From contig JAEZQR010000222.1 of the NCBI GenBank assembly GCA_023413015.1, forward strand, positions 1-10,179: 10,179 bases of DNA. The letters are read 5' to 3'. Positions 1 through 7,087 of the stretch are shown one piece after another (within the stretch, counting starts at the first letter, position 1; each line of letters begins with the position of its first letter). Both the position numbers and the translations under genes were made by a program. This DNA comes from Pseudomonadota bacterium. GTDB lineage: Bacteria > Pseudomonadota > Alphaproteobacteria > Sphingomonadales > Sphingomonadaceae. A model generated the notes under the pieces. It did no database searches, had not been told where the DNA came from, and saw only the letters and a list, made by a program, of their open reading frames with translations.

Positions 1-61
1 TGCGCCGCAAATTAATTACCGGATCTTCCAGTTTCGGCCAAAATCAACCTCTAAGGCAGAG
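1..61. other. Unassigned left edge, possible rearrangement junction
   Basis: This short stretch is clearly richer in A and T than the GC-rich sequence that follows. The integrase reading frame stays open through it (from base 2), but the encoded residues do not look like the N-terminus of a tyrosine recombinase, where a helical arm or core-binding segment would be expected. It may be diverged integrase sequence, or unrelated DNA joined to a truncated gene. I see no RNA gene, promoter or repeat here. The window edge prevents a firmer call. Confidence 0.3.
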
Positions 62-1084
62 ATGATCATCGGCAAGGGCACGGTGAAGTGGCTGTTCGCG
101 TGATGTCGCGAGCAGGAGCGCTTCACCAAGAATAAGCACAAGACCCGCACCGACTATCGCAAGCTGATGGACACGCTCGAGCGCGAGCCGATGTGGATAG
201 GCACGCTCGGGATCAGGTCGGCCGCCAAGGTGGACGCGACGCTCGCCGACAAGCTCTATGCGCGGTGGAAGAAGCAGCGCGGCGAGCGACAGGCAACCTA
301 CGCGATGCAGGTTTGCCGGCTGGTGTGGACCTGGGCGGTGCGCCACAAAAACTACACCGGCGTTACCGACAACCCGTTCCTCAAGATGGGGCTGTCGCAC
401 AAGACGCAGAAGGACAACTACGCCGCGACGCGCGCTGAGTACAACAGCTACCGCGAGGCCGCGCGCGAGCTCGGTTTTCAGTCGATGGCGACCGCCGCCG
501 CGCTCGCCTTCGAAGGCTGTCAGCGGGTGTGGCACATTTTCGGCTACCCTGACCCCGACGGTCGGCCCGATCGCGAGCTGACGTGGTCGAGCTGGAAGCC
601 GGGCGTGTCGTTCGCGCTATTCTAGTCGAAGACCGGCAATTATGTCGAGCTGCCGCTGGCGCACCAGCTGCCGTCGGGCGAAACCGAGCTGCTCTATCCC
701 GAGCTTGAGGCCGAGTTGCAGCGCGCGTGGGACGCGCCGATGCGTCACCTGCGCCTGATCGTCGTCGAGGAGCGCCACGGCCAGCCCTATACCGAGCGGC
801 GGATGAGTACGGTGCATCGCAAAATCTGCGACAAGGCCGGACTGCCGAAGGAGCTGACGTTTACGAGTTTCCGGCACGGCGGCATCACCGAAATCGGCGA
901 TGCGGGCGAGGCCGACGTCCGTCCGATCTCGGGACAAAAGACGCTGTCGGTCACCGCGATCTACAACAAGGCGAAAGCCGAAAAGGCCCGTCGGATCGCC
1001 GCGCTGCGCCGCCAGCACATCGCCATGATCGAGGCCACACCAGCTGATTTGTCGGAACAGACGTCGGACGGCGTGTCGGAATGA
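62..1084 (+). pseudogene. Tyrosine recombinase (phage-type integrase), broken by two in-frame stops
   Basis: This is the remnant of a site-specific recombinase of the lambda-integrase family, which would cut and rejoin DNA at attachment sites of a mobile element. One frame runs from about base 62 to the TGA at 1082-1084, interrupted by TGA at 101-103 and TAG at 623-625. Similarity resumes at once after each stop, so these are point changes rather than frameshifts. The start GKGTVKWLFA, the stop and then CREQERFTKNKHKTR resemble the SAM-like core-binding domain. The catalytic domain shows the first Arg region (AFEGCQRVW), a strand pair around SKTGNYVELPLA, the second Arg box (TFTSFRHGGITE), GQKTLS where GHKT is usual, and the nucleophile Tyr in AIYNKAKAEKARR (Tyr codon 962-964). 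One transition explains each stop: TGG to TGA (Trp) and CAG to TAG (Gln in the usual QSKTG). The longest uninterrupted pieces are 167-625 from an internal ATG and 716-1084; neither should be active alone. The expected N-terminal residues are not recognisable. Family assignment is strong; loss of function is inferred. Confidence 0.85.
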
Positions 1085-1118
1085 ACCGGGAAGGAGGCTG
1101 CTAAGTGCTTGAAAAGGA

Positions 1119-1194
<76 letters not shown>

Positions 1195-1196
1195 AC

Positions 1197-1210
1197 TGCC
1201 CGGACGGGCA
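1197..1210. repeat. Perfect inverted repeat upstream of tRNA-Lys
   Basis: TGCCCGGACGGGCA forms a perfect palindromic stem, TGCCC against GGGCA with a GGAC loop. It sits 2 bases before the tRNA 5' end on the minus strand, inside the 1195-1312 gap between rodA and the tRNA. There is no T-run after it, so it is not a typical intrinsic terminator for rodA. In a rodA-tRNA read-through transcript it could form a hairpin next to the RNase P cleavage point. The rest of the gap shows nothing that I can call. Confidence 0.35.
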
Positions 1211-1312
1211 TGGCGGTCGAGTGGTGGGGAGAACTCCGCTCCAATTCAACCGGGAGCGCGCGGGTATCATGGGTGATCCGGCTTGTCCAGCGCCTCTTGT
1301 GCAGAAAAATGC

Positions 1313-2437
1313 CTAGAGCGAAGAAGGTCCTTCGCCGAGCATCGGACGATGCCGCTGTCGGGCGAGCGAGAGCAGGATGCCCATGGTCAGGAGCGCGGTC
1401 ATCATCGCGGAACCGCCGTAGGATACGAGCGGCAGCGGGATGCCGACGACGGGGGCCAAGCCCATCACCATCGACAAGTTGATCATCACGTAGAAGAAGA
1501 TCGTGCAGGTAAGGCCCATCGCCGCGAGCTTGGTGAATTGTGTGCGCGCGCTGAGGCTGACGCTGATGCCCCAGACGATCACGAAGGCGAAGCAGGCGAG
1601 GATGAACAGTCCGCCCACCAAGCCCCATTCCTCGGCCATCATGGCGAAGATGAAGTCGGTATGTTTCTCCGGCAGATATTCGAGGTGGCTCTGCGTGCCG
1701 TTGAGATAACCCTTGCCGAACAGCCCGCCGGATCCGATCGCAATCTTCGACTGGGTTATATGGTAGCCCGAGCCGAGCGGGTCGGCCTCGGGGTCCATGA
1801 AGATCAGCACCCGCTTCTTCTGGTAGTCGTGGAGCATGTTGAACACGACCGGCAGCGCAGCGGCGATCGCGATGCCGGCGCCGATGAACCAGCGCAAACG
1901 AACGCCGGCCAGGAAGAGCATCACGACGCCGCCGAACGTGATCATCATCGAGGTGCCGAGATCGGGCTGCAGGATGACGAGTATCATCGGCACCGCGATC
2001 AGGAGCACGGGTGGCCAGAGCGCGCGCGGGCTCTCGATATAGGCGCGGGGGAGGTAATGATAGTAGCGCGCTAGCGCGAGAATGATGGCGATCTTCATGA
2101 ACTCCGACGGCTGGAGCCTGATGATGCCGAGATCGATCCAGCGTTGCGCGCCCATGCCGATCTTGCCGAACAGCTCGACGACGGCGAGCAGGGCCAGGAT
2201 GACGCCGTAGATCGGATAGGCGTATCGTACCCAAATCTCGATATCGATATGCGCGACCGCCAGCATGGCGATGAGGAGCACGCCGAAACGTATTCCTTGG
2301 TTCGCTGCCCAAGGCGTCATGCTTCCCCCGGCGGCGGAGTAGAGAATCGCAAGTCCGAAACCGCCGATTGCGACGATCACCAGGATCACAGGCCAGGGCA
2401 GGGCGCGCAGACGGTCAGGAATGGCGGAGTTGAGCAT
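1313..2437 (-). CDS. rodA: RodA, SEDS-family peptidoglycan glycosyltransferase of the elongasome
   Basis: RodA is the integral-membrane enzyme that polymerises lipid II into glycan strands during lateral wall growth, working with the transpeptidase PBP2. The 374-residue product has the family's usual length and many hydrophobic segments, the first at about residues 14-34. The conserved blocks are visible: MGAQRWIDLGIIRLQPSE (about 95-112, with the invariant Trp100 and Gln109), ILQPDLGTS (155-163), PEKHTDFIFAMMAEEWG (256-272), with Asp261 matching the essential SEDS aspartate, and the C-terminal NLSMVMGLAPVVGIPLPLVS signature with SYGGSAM (about 320-345). The ATG start lies 5 bases after the mrdA stop and has a weak GGTGG ribosome site 9 bases upstream, so it is probably translated by coupling with mrdA. 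It is the last protein gene of the operon; no clear terminator follows its TAG stop. HTDFIF and the PBP2 neighbour favour RodA over its paralogue FtsW. Confidence 0.97.
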   Translation of the reverse strand: MLNSAIPDRLRALPWPVILVIVAIGGFGLAILYSAAGGSMTPWAANQGIRFGVLLIAMLAVAHIDIEIWVRYAYPIYGVILALLAVVELFGKIGMGAQRWIDLGIIRLQPSEFMKIAIILALARYYHYLPRAYIESPRALWPPVLLIAVPMILVILQPDLGTSMMITFGGVVMLFLAGVRLRWFIGAGIAIAAALPVVFNMLHDYQKKRVLIFMDPEADPLGSGYHITQSKIAIGSGGLFGKGYLNGTQSHLEYLPEKHTDFIFAMMAEEWGLVGGLFILACFAFVIVWGISVSLSARTQFTKLAAMGLTCTIFFYVMINLSMVMGLAPVVGIPLPLVSYGGSAMMTALLTMGILLSLARQRHRPMLGEGPSSL

Positions 2438-2442
2438 GGGTT

Positions 2443-4416
2443 TCAGCCACCGGGGTTCGGAGCAGGAGTGGCAGGCGGCAACGGCTGCTCGCTGGCGGCG
2501 GCAGCTGCCTGCGTGCGGGCAGCCAGTTCGGCGCGGTAGCGCTCCTCGGCAAGCTGCTTGGCTTTCTTCTCGGCCCAGTCCCCCTCAAGGCGCTCGAGCG
2601 ACTTCAGCGCGATCTCGGGGGCGAACAGGTAGGTCATGATGTCCCGCGCGATCGGCCCGGCCATCCCCGAGCCTGAGATGCCGTGCTCGACGATCACGCT
2701 CATCGCATAGCGCGGCGCTTCCACTGGGGCATAAGCAACGAACAGTGCGTGGTCGCGATACCGCCAGGGCACCCCCATGCCACCGAACTTGCCGCCGCGG
2801 CGGCGCTCGGCGGCCGTGATGCGGCGGACCTGCGCCGTGCCGGTCTTGCCCGCCATGTGCACAGCCTCGATCGGCAGGCGCGACCGGCCCGCCGTGCCGC
2901 GCGGCGAGTTGACGACATCCGCCATCCCCTGACGGACGATCGCGAGCTGTTCGGGCGACAATTCGAGCGGAGGCGCCCCGTCGATCCGCTGATCGGCAAG
3001 CAGACGGGGAACCACCGTGCGACCGCTCGCGATCCGAGAGGCCATAACGGCGAGCTGGAGCGGCGTTACGGCATTGTAGCCCTGACCGATCGAGCAGGAG
3101 AGCGTCTCGCCAGGGAGCCACTTCTTGCCGTAGCGCTTCAGCTTCCATGCCTGGTCCGGGACGATGCCGCTGCGCTGGGTCGGGAGCGGCAGGTCGAACT
3201 TCTCGCCCAGCCCGAAGCGTCGCGCCACGGCCGCGATCCGGTCGATGCCGACCATCCGTCCGAAATGATAGAAGTAAGTGTCGCAGCTCTGATAGATCGC
3301 CGACGACACGTTCACGAAGCCGTGGCCGCCGCGCTTGTGGCAGTGGAAGGCGTGACCGCCGAAATTATAGCGGCCACTGCAGAAGACGCCCTGGTCGGGC
3401 GTGATGCCGGCTTCAAGGATCGCGAGCGCCGTCATCATCTTGAAGGTCGAGCCGGGCGGATAGATGCCTTGGACCGACTTGTTGATGAGCGGGTGCCGCT
3501 CGTCGCCGTGCAACGTGTTCCACTCGGTGTGGCTGATGCCGTCCGAGAAGGCGTTGGGGTCGAAGGCGGGCATCGACAGCATGCACAGCACGTCGCCGGT
3601 CCAGCAGTCCATCACCACGACGCTGGCCGATTCCTCGCCGAGCCGGCGCGCGGCGTAGCCCTGAAGGTCACGGTCGATCGTCAGCTTGACCGTCTTGCCC
3701 GGGGTGTCGTCGATCGTGTCGAGATCGCGGATGATGCGCCCGCGGGCGTTCACTTCGCTTCGGCGGGCGCCTGCTTTGCCGCGGAGCGGCTCGTCGAGCA
3801 TCTTCTCGATCCCATCCTTGCCCAGACGGAAGCCGGGAAAGACGTAAAGCGGGTTCTTCGTCTCGAGGAACTGCTCGCGGGTGGGGGCGCCGACATAACC
3901 GAGCAGGTGCCCGACGGCCGGGCCGTCAGGATAGTAGCGCGCAAAGCCGCGGATAGGCTGGACTCCAGCGAGCTCGGGCAGGCGCACGTTGACGGCCGCG
4001 AACTGCTCCCAGCCCATGCTCTTAGCAATTTCGACGGGGATGTAACCCGGGTTCTTCCTGGTATCGGCGCGGATGCGGGCCAGATCCTCGGCCGTGAGCG
4101 GGACGACGCGGCTGATCTCGGCGAGCGTTTCTTCAAGGTCATCGACCTGCTCGGGCACGAGCTCGAGCCGATAGTCGGGGCGATTGAGCGCCAGCGGCTT
4201 TCCATGTCGGTCGACGATCCATCCGCGGCGTGGCGGGATCAGACGCACCGATACGCGGTTGTCCTCCGCGAGGAGCTTGTATTTCTCCTGCTCGAAGATC
4301 GAGAGATAGGCCATGCGGCCGGCGAGCATCAGGCCGATGCCACCCTGTACCGCACCGATGAACAGCGCCCGGCGCGAGAACAGCTGCTCGCGGTCGGCCT
4401 CGGTGCGGATCGTCAC
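2443..4416 (-). CDS. mrdA: Penicillin-binding protein 2 (MrdA), elongation-specific D,D-transpeptidase
   Basis: PBP2 cross-links the glycan strands made by RodA during side-wall synthesis. It is anchored in the inner membrane with its catalytic domain in the periplasm and is the target of mecillinam-type beta-lactams. I chose the GTG at 4416, giving 657 residues, because it overlaps the mreD stop as GTGA, has a G-rich ribosome site 8 bases upstream, and places a cytoplasmic tail (MTIRTEADREQLFSRR) directly before the membrane segment at about 17-36. Longer in-frame extensions to 4884 run over mreD and are artefacts. The pedestal domain begins with RLIPPRRGWIVDRHGKPLA (about 58-76). The transpeptidase motifs are complete: PGSTFK with nucleophile Ser323 and Lys326, SCD at 377-379 as the SxN-type motif, and KTGTAQ with Lys524. 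The C-terminus (about 600-657) is a charged, Ala- and Pro-rich tail of unknown role. Identification is secure from motifs and from its position before rodA. Confidence 0.97.
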   Translation of the reverse strand: MTIRTEADREQLFSRRALFIGAVQGGIGLMLAGRMAYLSIFEQEKYKLLAEDNRVSVRLIPPRRGWIVDRHGKPLALNRPDYRLELVPEQVDDLEETLAEISRVVPLTAEDLARIRADTRKNPGYIPVEIAKSMGWEQFAAVNVRLPELAGVQPIRGFARYYPDGPAVGHLLGYVGAPTREQFLETKNPLYVFPGFRLGKDGIEKMLDEPLRGKAGARRSEVNARGRIIRDLDTIDDTPGKTVKLTIDRDLQGYAARRLGEESASVVVMDCWTGDVLCMLSMPAFDPNAFSDGISHTEWNTLHGDERHPLINKSVQGIYPPGSTFKMMTALAILEAGITPDQGVFCSGRYNFGGHAFHCHKRGGHGFVNVSSAIYQSCDTYFYHFGRMVGIDRIAAVARRFGLGEKFDLPLPTQRSGIVPDQAWKLKRYGKKWLPGETLSCSIGQGYNAVTPLQLAVMASRIASGRTVVPRLLADQRIDGAPPLELSPEQLAIVRQGMADVVNSPRGTAGRSRLPIEAVHMAGKTGTAQVRRITAAERRRGGKFGGMGVPWRYRDHALFVAYAPVEAPRYAMSVIVEHGISGSGMAGPIARDIMTYLFAPEIALKSLERLEGDWAEKKAKQLAEERYRAELAARTQAAAAASEQPLPPATPAPNPGG

Positions 4417-4943
4417 GACACCAGCCCCCAGCGACGCTGGATGCGCACGATCACCGCGACCATGACCGGGTAGGCCAAGGTGGTGGTCACGGCTTGCGCA
4501 AGGAACGGCTGGAATGGCTGCCGGCCCGATACGAAGCCACCGAATTTGTGGACAATATACTGGTACACGAAGATGAGGACTGCGCCGATCAGCCAGTCGA
4601 GCAGGTAAGGTCGGCCGCCGAACCGACGCTCCACTGTGCCCACCACAATGGTCAGGCCAGGCATCAGGGTGGCGTTGATACCGATCGGCAGGCCCAGCAC
4701 GGCATCCGTCAGTATGCCGACCGGAAGGGCCAAGTAAGGGGGCATCAGCGCCGGCTGGAACGAGGACCAGATCAACACCGACAGCATCACGAGGTGCGGG
4801 ACCGATGGCCCAGGTGTCACCACGGGCAACGTCATCAGCAGGAGCGCGGCCAAGCACGTCAACGCCGGTACGGCAATGCGCCACCGCTGGTATGGCCGTG
4901 CCCAGCTTTCATCGCCGGCCACGCTGCTCGACCCTAGCCTCAC
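4413..4943 (-). CDS. mreD: MreD, inner-membrane rod-shape-determining protein
   Basis: MreD is a small polytopic membrane protein of the elongasome that binds MreC and helps link the cytoplasmic MreB filament to RodA and PBP2. The product has 176 residues, normal for the family, with about five or six hydrophobic segments (roughly 22-42, 50-66, 70-104, 115-135, 146-167). It contains the region LPVGILTDAVLGLPIGIN, resembling the family's conserved loop with an acidic residue followed by Gly-rich sequence. The start is GTG: its bases overlap the mreC stop as GTGA, and a strong GAGGG ribosome site lies 7 bases upstream. Its TGA stop in turn overlaps the GTG start of mrdA. MreD sequences diverge quickly, so position between mreC and mrdA carries much of the identification. 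Confidence 0.93.
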   Translation of the reverse strand: MRLGSSSVAGDESWARPYQRWRIAVPALTCLAALLLMTLPVVTPGPSVPHLVMLSVLIWSSFQPALMPPYLALPVGILTDAVLGLPIGINATLMPGLTIVVGTVERRFGGRPYLLDWLIGAVLIFVYQYIVHKFGGFVSGRQPFQPFLAQAVTTTLAYPVMVAVIVRIQRRWGLVS

Positions 4944-5827
4944 GGCGTCACCCTCGGTGTAGCAGTGGGAGCCAGCTCCGCCGTCGGCAGATAGGGCTGC
5001 TCGATGATGACGTAGCCGAGCCCTTCAGGGCGAGCGAGTGGACGTGCCAGAAGCCTGTCGCCTTTGGCATAGGTCACGACGGCAACCGGAATGTCGGGCG
5101 GAAATATCCCGCCGTCGCCGCTCGTTACCAGCCGGTCTCCGACCTTCAACCGGCTGTCGTCGGTAGCGAGAAAGCTCACCTCGAGTTGTGGGCCGTTGAC
5201 GCCGAGAACCATTGCCGCCTGACCGGTGCGCTGAATCCGTACCGGGACGCGGCTCGACGCATCCGTCAGCAGCAGGACGCGGGCGCTGTTCCGGCCAACC
5301 TCGACGACACGGCCGACCAAGCCGTCGGCGGCCCTGACGGGCTGTCCCACGGCAAGCCCGACCGGGCGGCCTCCGCTGACGATCGCCGAGCGCACATAGG
5401 AACCGGATGACGCAGCCGAGATCGGCAGCACTCGTTGCCAACCGCGCTTGGGTTCGACGACGTGCAGCAACTGCTTGAGCTGCTGGTTCTCGCGGGCAAG
5501 CGATGCATGCCGCTGTTCGCGGGCGCGGTAACGGCGCAGTTCGGCCTCGAGCTTCCGGTTGCGATCGATAGCCGCGAAATAGTCCCCGACATAATCGCCG
5601 AACTGGCCGATGGCTTCGATGGGAACGCGGACCGCGCTCCAGATTGGCGCCGTCGCGTCCATCGCGGCCTCGCGCAACGCGCCGCCGCGCGCCGGATCAG
5701 CGCGGCTCATGAGCAGCAGGACGAGACCCACGCCGACGGCCGCGACGCTGGCGACGCCGCGCAGCAACGCGACGTTGCGTTCACGCCGCGAAGTGCCCGG
5801 AGCTCGTTTTCGGGGAGGCCACGCCAT
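4940..5827 (-). CDS. mreC: MreC, elongasome scaffold protein
   Basis: MreC is a bitopic inner-membrane protein whose periplasmic part forms dimers or filaments and activates PBP2 and RodA. The 295-residue product begins with a basic cytoplasmic segment (MAWPPRKRAPGTSRRERN), then one membrane helix at about 20-40. A coiled coil follows at about 85-123 (NRKLEAELRRYRAREQ, LARENQQLKQLL). The beta-rich periplasmic domain has family signatures: DGLVGRVVEVGRNSARVLLL (about 168-187), TDASSRVPVRI (188-198) and VTSGDGGIFPPDIPVAVV (234-251). The C-terminus is a short Pro- and Thr-rich tail. The ATG has a good GAGGGG site 6 bases upstream. It starts 33 bases after mreB, the largest gap in the operon, with no visible terminator, and its TGA stop shares bases with the mreD GTG. 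Confidence 0.97.
   Translation of the reverse strand: MAWPPRKRAPGTSRRERNVALLRGVASVAAVGVGLVLLLMSRADPARGGALREAAMDATAPIWSAVRVPIEAIGQFGDYVGDYFAAIDRNRKLEAELRRYRAREQRHASLARENQQLKQLLHVVEPKRGWQRVLPISAASSGSYVRSAIVSGGRPVGLAVGQPVRAADGLVGRVVEVGRNSARVLLLTDASSRVPVRIQRTGQAAMVLGVNGPQLEVSFLATDDSRLKVGDRLVTSGDGGIFPPDIPVAVVTYAKGDRLLARPLARPEGLGYVIIEQPYLPTAELAPTATPRVTP
4951..4955 (-). promoter_or_regulatory. Ribosome binding site fixing the mreD GTG start
   Basis: On the minus strand GAGGG lies 7 bases before the GTG at 4943, inside the end of mreC. The match to the anti-Shine-Dalgarno sequence and the good spacing support the GTG start, which also gives the GTGA overlap with the mreC stop. Confidence 0.7.
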
Positions 5828-5833
5828 AGGGTA

Positions 5834-5839
5834 CCCCTC
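5834..5839 (-). promoter_or_regulatory. Ribosome binding site of mreC
   Basis: GAGGGG on the minus strand lies 6 bases before the mreC ATG in the 33-base mreB-mreC gap. It is the best Shine-Dalgarno match in the operon, so mreC can probably initiate independently of mreB translation, unlike mreD and mrdA, which overlap the gene before them. Confidence 0.65.
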
Positions 5840-5860
5840 ACCCTTAAGCCGGACTGGTTA

Positions 5861-6901
5861 TCAGGCGGTTTCCAGAACGCCGCGGTAGATCGGCTCTTCG
5901 AGCGCCTTGCCGGTGCCGAGTGCTACGCAGGTGAGCGGGTCCTCGGCGATCGAGACAGGAAGGCCGGTCGCCTCGCGCAGCACGGTGTCGATATCGCCCA
6001 GGAGGGCGCCGCCGCCGGTGAGCACGATGCCCTGGTCAACGATGTCGGCTGCGAGTTCAGGCGCGGTGTTCTCGAGCGCGATGCGCACGCCTTCGACGAT
6101 CGTCGAGACCGGCTCCGACAGCGCCTCGGCGATCTGCGCCTGGTTGATCGAGATTTCCTTCGGCACGCCGTTCATCAGGTCGCGGCCCTTGATCTCGATG
6201 GTCTTGCCGATGCCGTCGGCCGGCGGCTTTGCCGTGCCGATTTCCTTCTTGATGCGCTCGGCGGTGGTCTCGCCGATCAGCAGGTTATGGTTGCGGCGCA
6301 CATAGGAGACGATCGCGTCGTCCATCTTGTCGCCGCCGACGCGCACCGAGGTGGTGTAGGCGAGACCGCGGAGCGAAAGCACCGCCACCTCGGTGGTGCC
6401 GCCGCCGATGTCGACGACCATCGAGCCGATCGGCTCGGTCACCGGCATTCCGGCGCCGATCGCCGCCGCCATCGGTTCCTGGATCAGGTAGACCTGGCTC
6501 GCGCCGGCGTTCGAGGCCGCGTCGCGGATCGCGCGCTTCTCGACCGAGGTCGAACCCGACGGCACGCAGATCACGATCTCGGGGAAGCGCGGCAGCTTCG
6601 AGGTGTGCACCTTCTTGATGAAATAGTTGATCATCTGCTCGGCGACCTGGATGTCGGCGATGACGCCGTCGCGAAGCGGGCGGATCGCCTCCACGTTACC
6701 GGGCGTGCGGCCCATCATGAGCTTGGCGTCGTTGCCGACCGCCTTCACCTGCTGGCGGCCGTTGACCGTCTCGATCGCGACGACGGACGGTTCGTTGAGC
6801 ACGATGCCGCGGCCGCGTACATATACGAGCGTGTTCGCGGTGCCGAGGTCGATCGCCATATCCTGGCTGATGAACGAGAACAGGCGGCTGAAGATGGACA
6901 T
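5861..6901 (-). CDS. mreB: MreB, actin-like cell-shape protein
   Basis: MreB is a bacterial actin that binds ATP, polymerises into membrane-bound filaments and steers the wall-elongation machinery. The start at 6901 gives MSIFSRLFSFISQDMAIDLG, the conserved and probably membrane-binding N-terminus, and 346 residues, a standard length. An in-frame ATG at 7000 would add 33 non-conserved residues and was rejected. The actin-fold ATPase motifs are present: phosphate-1 DLGTANT (18-24), the QEPMAA segment with candidate catalytic Glu142, phosphate-2 DIGGGTTEVAV (164-174), and the adenosine motif GIVLTGGGALL (291-301). A GGGG ribosome site lies 9 bases before the ATG. It is the first gene of the shape operon and is divergent from mutL. 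Assignment is certain at family level. Confidence 0.98.
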   Translation of the reverse strand: MSIFSRLFSFISQDMAIDLGTANTLVYVRGRGIVLNEPSVVAIETVNGRQQVKAVGNDAKLMMGRTPGNVEAIRPLRDGVIADIQVAEQMINYFIKKVHTSKLPRFPEIVICVPSGSTSVEKRAIRDAASNAGASQVYLIQEPMAAAIGAGMPVTEPIGSMVVDIGGGTTEVAVLSLRGLAYTTSVRVGGDKMDDAIVSYVRRNHNLLIGETTAERIKKEIGTAKPPADGIGKTIEIKGRDLMNGVPKEISINQAQIAEALSEPVSTIVEGVRIALENTAPELAADIVDQGIVLTGGGALLGDIDTVLREATGLPVSIAEDPLTCVALGTGKALEEPIYRGVLETA

Positions 6902-6911
6902 TGATGCGAGC

Positions 6912-6931
6912 CCCACGACAAAAGCTGTGGG
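6912..6931 (-). repeat. Small hairpin overlapping the mreB ribosome binding site
   Basis: CCCAC (6912-6916) and GTGGG (6927-6931) can pair with a ten-base loop. In the mreB transcript the GTGGGG at 6911-6916 is also the likely Shine-Dalgarno region, so the stem could lower mreB initiation. It is only 5 base pairs in GC-rich DNA and may be chance. Confidence 0.25.
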
Positions 6932-7053
6932 CGCGGTCGCAACTGCGCCGCGGCTCGCAAAATCGTAAGCCGCCGATGACCCCGCCCGTGGCGCGCACAA
7001 TGGCGAAACGCGTGACTCGCGCCAAGCCCTTTTCTTAACGATTTGGCGGCTGC

Positions 7054-7078
7054 TTGACGCACCCTAGCGCGCTATAGC
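7054..7078 (+). promoter_or_regulatory. mutL promoter of the alphaproteobacterial housekeeping type
   Basis: TTGACGC (7054-7060), a 10-base spacer and GCTATAGC (7071-7078) match the housekeeping consensus described for Caulobacter (TTGACGS, 10-14 bases, GCTANAWC) at every defined position except one W in the -10 box. Transcription should begin about 6-8 bases after the -10 box, within a few bases of the mutL ATG at 7088. No Shine-Dalgarno sequence is present there, so a leaderless or nearly leaderless message is inferred. Confidence 0.65.
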
Positions 7079-7079
7079 G
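7065..7079. repeat. Alternating TAGCG / CGCTA / TAGCG motif over the mutL -10 box
   Basis: Three contiguous five-base units form two overlapping perfect 10-base palindromes, TAGCGCGCTA (7065-7074) and CGCTATAGCG (7070-7079). They cover the -10 region of the mutL promoter. This could be an operator for a dimeric repressor, or coincidence arising from the GCTATAGC box and local GC content. Confidence 0.35.
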
Positions 7080-7087
7080 GTTCGATC

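Larger units (their letters stand above)
6902..7087. promoter_or_regulatory. Divergent mreB-mutL control region
   Basis: The 186 bases between the two start codons must hold promoters for both the shape operon and mutL. The mutL promoter is clear and listed separately. For mreB I see only a weak candidate on the minus strand: TTGGCG, a 17-base spacer, then CATTGT, which would leave a leader of roughly 90 bases. A TTAACG at 7035-7040 resembles half of a CtrA site, but no second TTAA lies at the right distance. The extent as a regulatory region is certain; the mreB promoter call is weak. Confidence 0.6.

Noticed and set aside
1085..1118. Terminator between the integrase remnant and the tRNA
   Set aside because: I could find no stem; there is only a run of four T on the minus strand after the tRNA.
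2683..4473. A 596-codon open frame on the plus strand opposite mrdA
   Set aside because: It is fully antisense to a gene with complete PBP2 motifs, and its translation is low-complexity (Arg-, Ala-, Asp-rich) as expected from GC-biased third positions.
4417..4884. A 156-residue N-terminal extension of PBP2
   Set aside because: It runs in another frame through mreD; the GTG at 4416 has the stop-start overlap, a ribosome site and the expected short cytoplasmic tail.
5435..6904. A 489-codon open frame on the plus strand opposite mreC and mreB
   Set aside because: It crosses two well-supported genes, and its His-, Arg- and Asp-rich translation shows no recognisable domain.
6899..7000. A 33-residue N-terminal extension of MreB from the ATG at 7000
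   Set aside because: MreB proteins normally begin at the MSIFSRLFSF segment, and the extension is non-conserved in character and lies in the control region.
7035..7048. Possible CtrA site in the mreB-mutL gap
   Set aside because: Only one TTAA half is present, and the second half does not occur at the 7-base spacing.
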